From Bacteroidales bacterium (GTDB lineage: Bacteria; Bacteroidota; Bacteroidia; Bacteroidales; Bacteroidaceae), in assembly GCA_004552155.1 (NCBI GenBank), contig SFPF01000001.1, positions 1 through 36,567 of the forward strand: a stretch of 36,567 nucleotides of DNA. Reading direction: 5' to 3'. The notes beneath the pieces are model-generated. The model searched no databases and had not been told where the DNA came from. It worked only from the letters and a program-made list of their open reading frames with translations. Positions 34,565-36,567 of this stretch are shown here, piece after piece. A program made the position numbers and the translations under genes. Numbering within the stretch: the stretch's first letter is position 1; the number at the start of each line of letters is the position of its first letter.

Positions 34565-35542
34565 ATGGGAAAAATAAGATGCATCGGCGTGCTGACTTCC
34601 GGGGGCGACGCTCCGGGAATGAACGCTGCCATTCGAGCCGTGACGCGAAGCGGCATTTGTAACGGTTTCACGGTGAAAGGCATTTACAGAGGCTATGAAG
34701 GCCTCATCAACGACGACGTTAAGACCTTTACCACCGAAGATGTGAGCAACATCATACAGACAGGCGGCACGATTCTCCGTACGGCCCGCTGCAAAGAGTT
34801 CCAAACGGCGGCCGGACGGCAACGCGCTTACGAGACGCTGCGCAAGGAAGCCATCGACGCACTGGTTGTCATCGGCGGCAACGGTTCGCTCACGGGTGCC
34901 ATGAAGCTCGCAGAGGAATACGACTTTCCCTGCATCGGCTTGCCCGGCACTATCGACAACGACCTTTACGGAACGGACAGCACCATCGGCTACGACACCA
35001 CGCTCAACACGATTACGGACTGCGTGGACAAGATTCGCGACACCGCCACCTCTCACGAGCGCATTTTCTTCGTAGAAGTCATGGGCCGCGATGCGGGCTT
35101 CCTCGCCCAGAACAGTGCCATTGCCGCCGGAGCAGAAGCTGCGATTATTCCCGAAGATTCCACGGGCAGCGACCAGCTCATAAAATTTATGGAGCGCGGT
35201 ATCCGCAAGAGTAAGAAAAGCTGCATCGTCATCGTGAGCGAGAGCCCCAAATGCGGCGCAATCTATTACGCCGATCGCGTGAATAAGGAATATCCCAATT
35301 TCGACGTGCGCGTGTCCATTCTCGGCCATTTGCAGCGCGGCGGCAGCCCTTCCGCCCGCGACCGCATCCTTGCCTCGCGCGTCGGCGTGGGAGCCATTCA
35401 GGCCTTGGTGCAGGGACAGCGCAACGTGATGGTAGGCGTGCGCAACAACGAAGTGGTTTACGTGCCCTTTGTTGATGCAGTGGGCCGCCGCAAGCTTATT
35501 GACAAGCAACTCATCAGGGTGCTCGACGAACTTTCGATATAA
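34565..35542 (+). CDS. pfkA: 6-phosphofructokinase
   Basis: Phosphorylates fructose 6-phosphate in glycolysis. 325 residues, family A. ATP/PPi site [18 protein letters not shown] at 8-25, GGNGSLTGA at 104-112, the catalytic GTIDNDL with Asp131 and Asp133, MGRDAGFLA, and [14 protein letters not shown]. The Gly after the Asn at 106 (E. coli Gly104) suggests an ATP rather than PPi donor, but Asn106 replaces the Asp103 that helps bind magnesium in E. coli, so donor specificity is not certain. It is monocistronic, with octamer repeats upstream and a strong terminator downstream. Confidence 0.94.
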   Translation: MGKIRCIGVLTSGGDAPGMNAAIRAVTRSGICNGFTVKGIYRGYEGLINDDVKTFTTEDVSNIIQTGGTILRTARCKEFQTAAGRQRAYETLRKEAIDALVVIGGNGSLTGAMKLAEEYDFPCIGLPGTIDNDLYGTDSTIGYDTTLNTITDCVDKIRDTATSHERIFFVEVMGRDAGFLAQNSAIAAGAEAAIIPEDSTGSDQLIKFMERGIRKSKKSCIVIVSESPKCGAIYYADRVNKEYPNFDVRVSILGHLQRGGSPSARDRILASRVGVGAIQALVQGQRNVMVGVRNNEVVYVPFVDAVGRRKLIDKQLIRVLDELSI

Positions 35543-35590
35543 AAATAAAAACTATAGTATCTATAGACATTATTGAGACCATATAAATCC

Positions 35591-35630
35591 ATCAGCCCCC
35601 GGCGAAGCAATTGCTTTGCCGGGGGCTGAT
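35591..35630. terminator. Bidirectional terminator, pfkA / mutS2
   Basis: ATCAGCCCCCGGCGAAGCAA (35591-35610) pairs with 35611-35630 along 20 positions with one G-T; the AATT centre forms the turn. It lies between convergent pfkA and mutS2 and is rich in A/T on both sides. Confidence 0.85.
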
Positions 35631-35651
35631 AGTTTATTTATAGATGGTCAA

Positions 35652-36567
35652 TTATTCTAAGTCCACCACGGTGATGCCTGCGCCGCCGAACTGCACGTGC
35701 TCGTCGCGCACGTGCTTCACTTGCGGCACGGTGCGGAGATAGTTGCGGGTGAGTTCGCGCAGTGCGCCCGTGCCGGTGCCGTGCAAGATGCGCACGCGGG
35801 AAACGCCGAGGAGCACGGCATCGTCGATAAAGTTCGTGATGATGTAAAGCGCCTCGTCCACGCGCATTCCGCGCAGGTCGATGTCGGGTTTGAAGTTGAG
35901 TTTCTTTTCGTCGATGGCGTCACGCGTCTGGCGGCTGATGTAGCTCACGGCCTGCTGCGCCAGAGGCTTTTCGGGCGCGGGGGCCTCGCACACTTCGAGG
36001 CGGGCAACGTCGATTTGGTTGTAGATACTGCCGAAGAGCACCTTTGCGCTGCGGCCTTTCACCGACTCCACGCGGCCGGGGCGCACATCGGGCATTTCTT
36101 TCAACCGCACCCAGCAACCTGCCACAACGGGTTTCTCCGCCTTTTGAGGCGCGGCGGCAGCCGTGGCAGCGTTTCCTGCCGCGCCAGCCTTGCCCGCGCG
36201 GCGCTCTTCGCGGCGTTTGCGCCGCTCCTCTATCTGCCGCATCTTGCGTTGCAGGCGTTGCTCTTCGAGGTCGGCGGCTTCGCTCAGCGCTTCTTCCTTA
36301 AACTCTTGCAGGTCGCGGCGCACCTGTTTTGTACGCTCGCGCTCGGCTTCGGCCTCACGGATTTCGCGAATCGTGTTTTCGATGCGGGCGTTGGCGCTCT
36401 CGAGGAGCGTCTGCGCCTGCTCGCGGGCTTCGGCCAGCACCGCCTGTCGGCGCGTGCGGGTGTCGGTGATTTCCTGGTCGTAACGCTCGAGCAGTCGGTC
36501 GAGGTTCTTTTCCTGGTCGTGCACGGCGCGGCGCTTGTTTTCCCAATAGTTCTTGTCGCGAATGATG
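35652..36567 (-). CDS. mutS2: Endonuclease MutS2, C-terminal part
   Basis: The frame is open to the right edge, so the start, the MutS-type core and the ATPase domain lie outside the window. The visible part begins IIRDKNYWENKRRA, then a long charged coiled coil (about 100 residues rich in Arg, Glu and Ala) and a linker with AAAAPQKAEKP. A KOW/SH3-like region follows (GCWVRLKEMPDVRPGRVESV). The C-terminal Smr nuclease domain has DIDLRGMRVDEAL and ILHGTGTGALR. MutS2 binds branched DNA or stalled ribosomes and limits recombination. It is convergent with pfkA. Confidence 0.93.
   Translation of the reverse strand, partial: IIRDKNYWENKRRAVHDQEKNLDRLLERYDQEITDTRTRRQAVLAEAREQAQTLLESANARIENTIREIREAEAERERTKQVRRDLQEFKEEALSEAADLEEQRLQRKMRQIEERRKRREERRAGKAGAAGNAATAAAAPQKAEKPVVAGCWVRLKEMPDVRPGRVESVKGRSAKVLFGSIYNQIDVARLEVCEAPAPEKPLAQQAVSYISRQTRDAIDEKKLNFKPDIDLRGMRVDEALYIITNFIDDAVLLGVSRVRILHGTGTGALRELTRNYLRTVPQVKHVRDEHVQFGGAGITVVDLE

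Overview
The window looks like a metagenomic contig made of two unrelated pieces. Bases 1 to about 3.6 kb read as a Gram-positive gut Clostridia (Oscillospiraceae-like) genome. Genes there have strong Shine-Dalgarno sites and include rhaD (rhamnulose-1-phosphate aldolase), a TAXI solute-binding lipoprotein, a broken gltS and a 63-residue protein, with GC-rich palindromic intergenic repeats. From about 3.7 kb to the end the DNA is Bacteroidota (Bacteroidales, perhaps Prevotellaceae-like). Starts have A/T-rich leaders without Shine-Dalgarno sites, promoters match TTG-N19/20-TAnnTTTG, and gene families and order are typical of that phylum (DUF4290-murA-rimM, DUF5715, META lipoprotein, NhaD, MutS2). 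I favour an assembly chimera over transfer; the join lies between about 3617 and 3693.

Layout of the Bacteroidota part. 3.7-11.2 kb, plus strand: tRNA-Arg(TCT), tsaB, DUF4290, murA, rimM, dxr, rseP and a RecD-like helicase, a housekeeping set for tRNA modification, peptidoglycan, ribosome and isoprenoid synthesis and envelope proteolysis. 11.2-14 kb: a DUF5715 putative metallopeptidase (minus), phoH (plus) and an initiating sugar transferase (minus). 14.5-24.3 kb, minus strand, one likely operon read from right to left: DUF1573 protein, manC, mutY, rlmD, an unknown protein, a 1293-residue GT2/HIT-like/SpoIID fusion and ampG. The last two suggest glycan cleavage followed by muropeptide uptake. 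24.5-35.5 kb, plus strand: ruvC, secreted and outer-membrane proteins, a META lipoprotein, a SUI1/YciH factor, gdhA, a helix-hairpin-helix protein, tRNA-Gly(CCC), nhaD and pfkA. The right edge holds the C-terminal part of mutS2 (minus).

Two things stand out besides the genes. First, at least seven frame breaks interrupt recognisable genes (gltS twice, rlmD, DUF1573, the gene at 25149, the outer-membrane protein at 27328, nhaD); ampG also lacks an in-frame start. Most look like short internal deletions. They occur in both lineage segments, which points to a technical cause. Second, Bacteroidota intergenic regions are full of ordered repeats: two copies of a roughly 190-bp element carrying four 17-bp palindromes in exact 21-bp register, an octamer repeat family (T-Y-T-A-C-T-Y-G) at seven loci including three tandem 42-bp units in the gdhA leader, and a 221-bp palindromic element with near-perfect 32-bp ends.

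No CRISPR array, prophage, transposase, secretion system or recognisable defence system was seen. The best candidates for something not well described are the translationally coupled TAXI-gltS pair, the three-domain envelope fusion and the 21-bp palindrome arrays.
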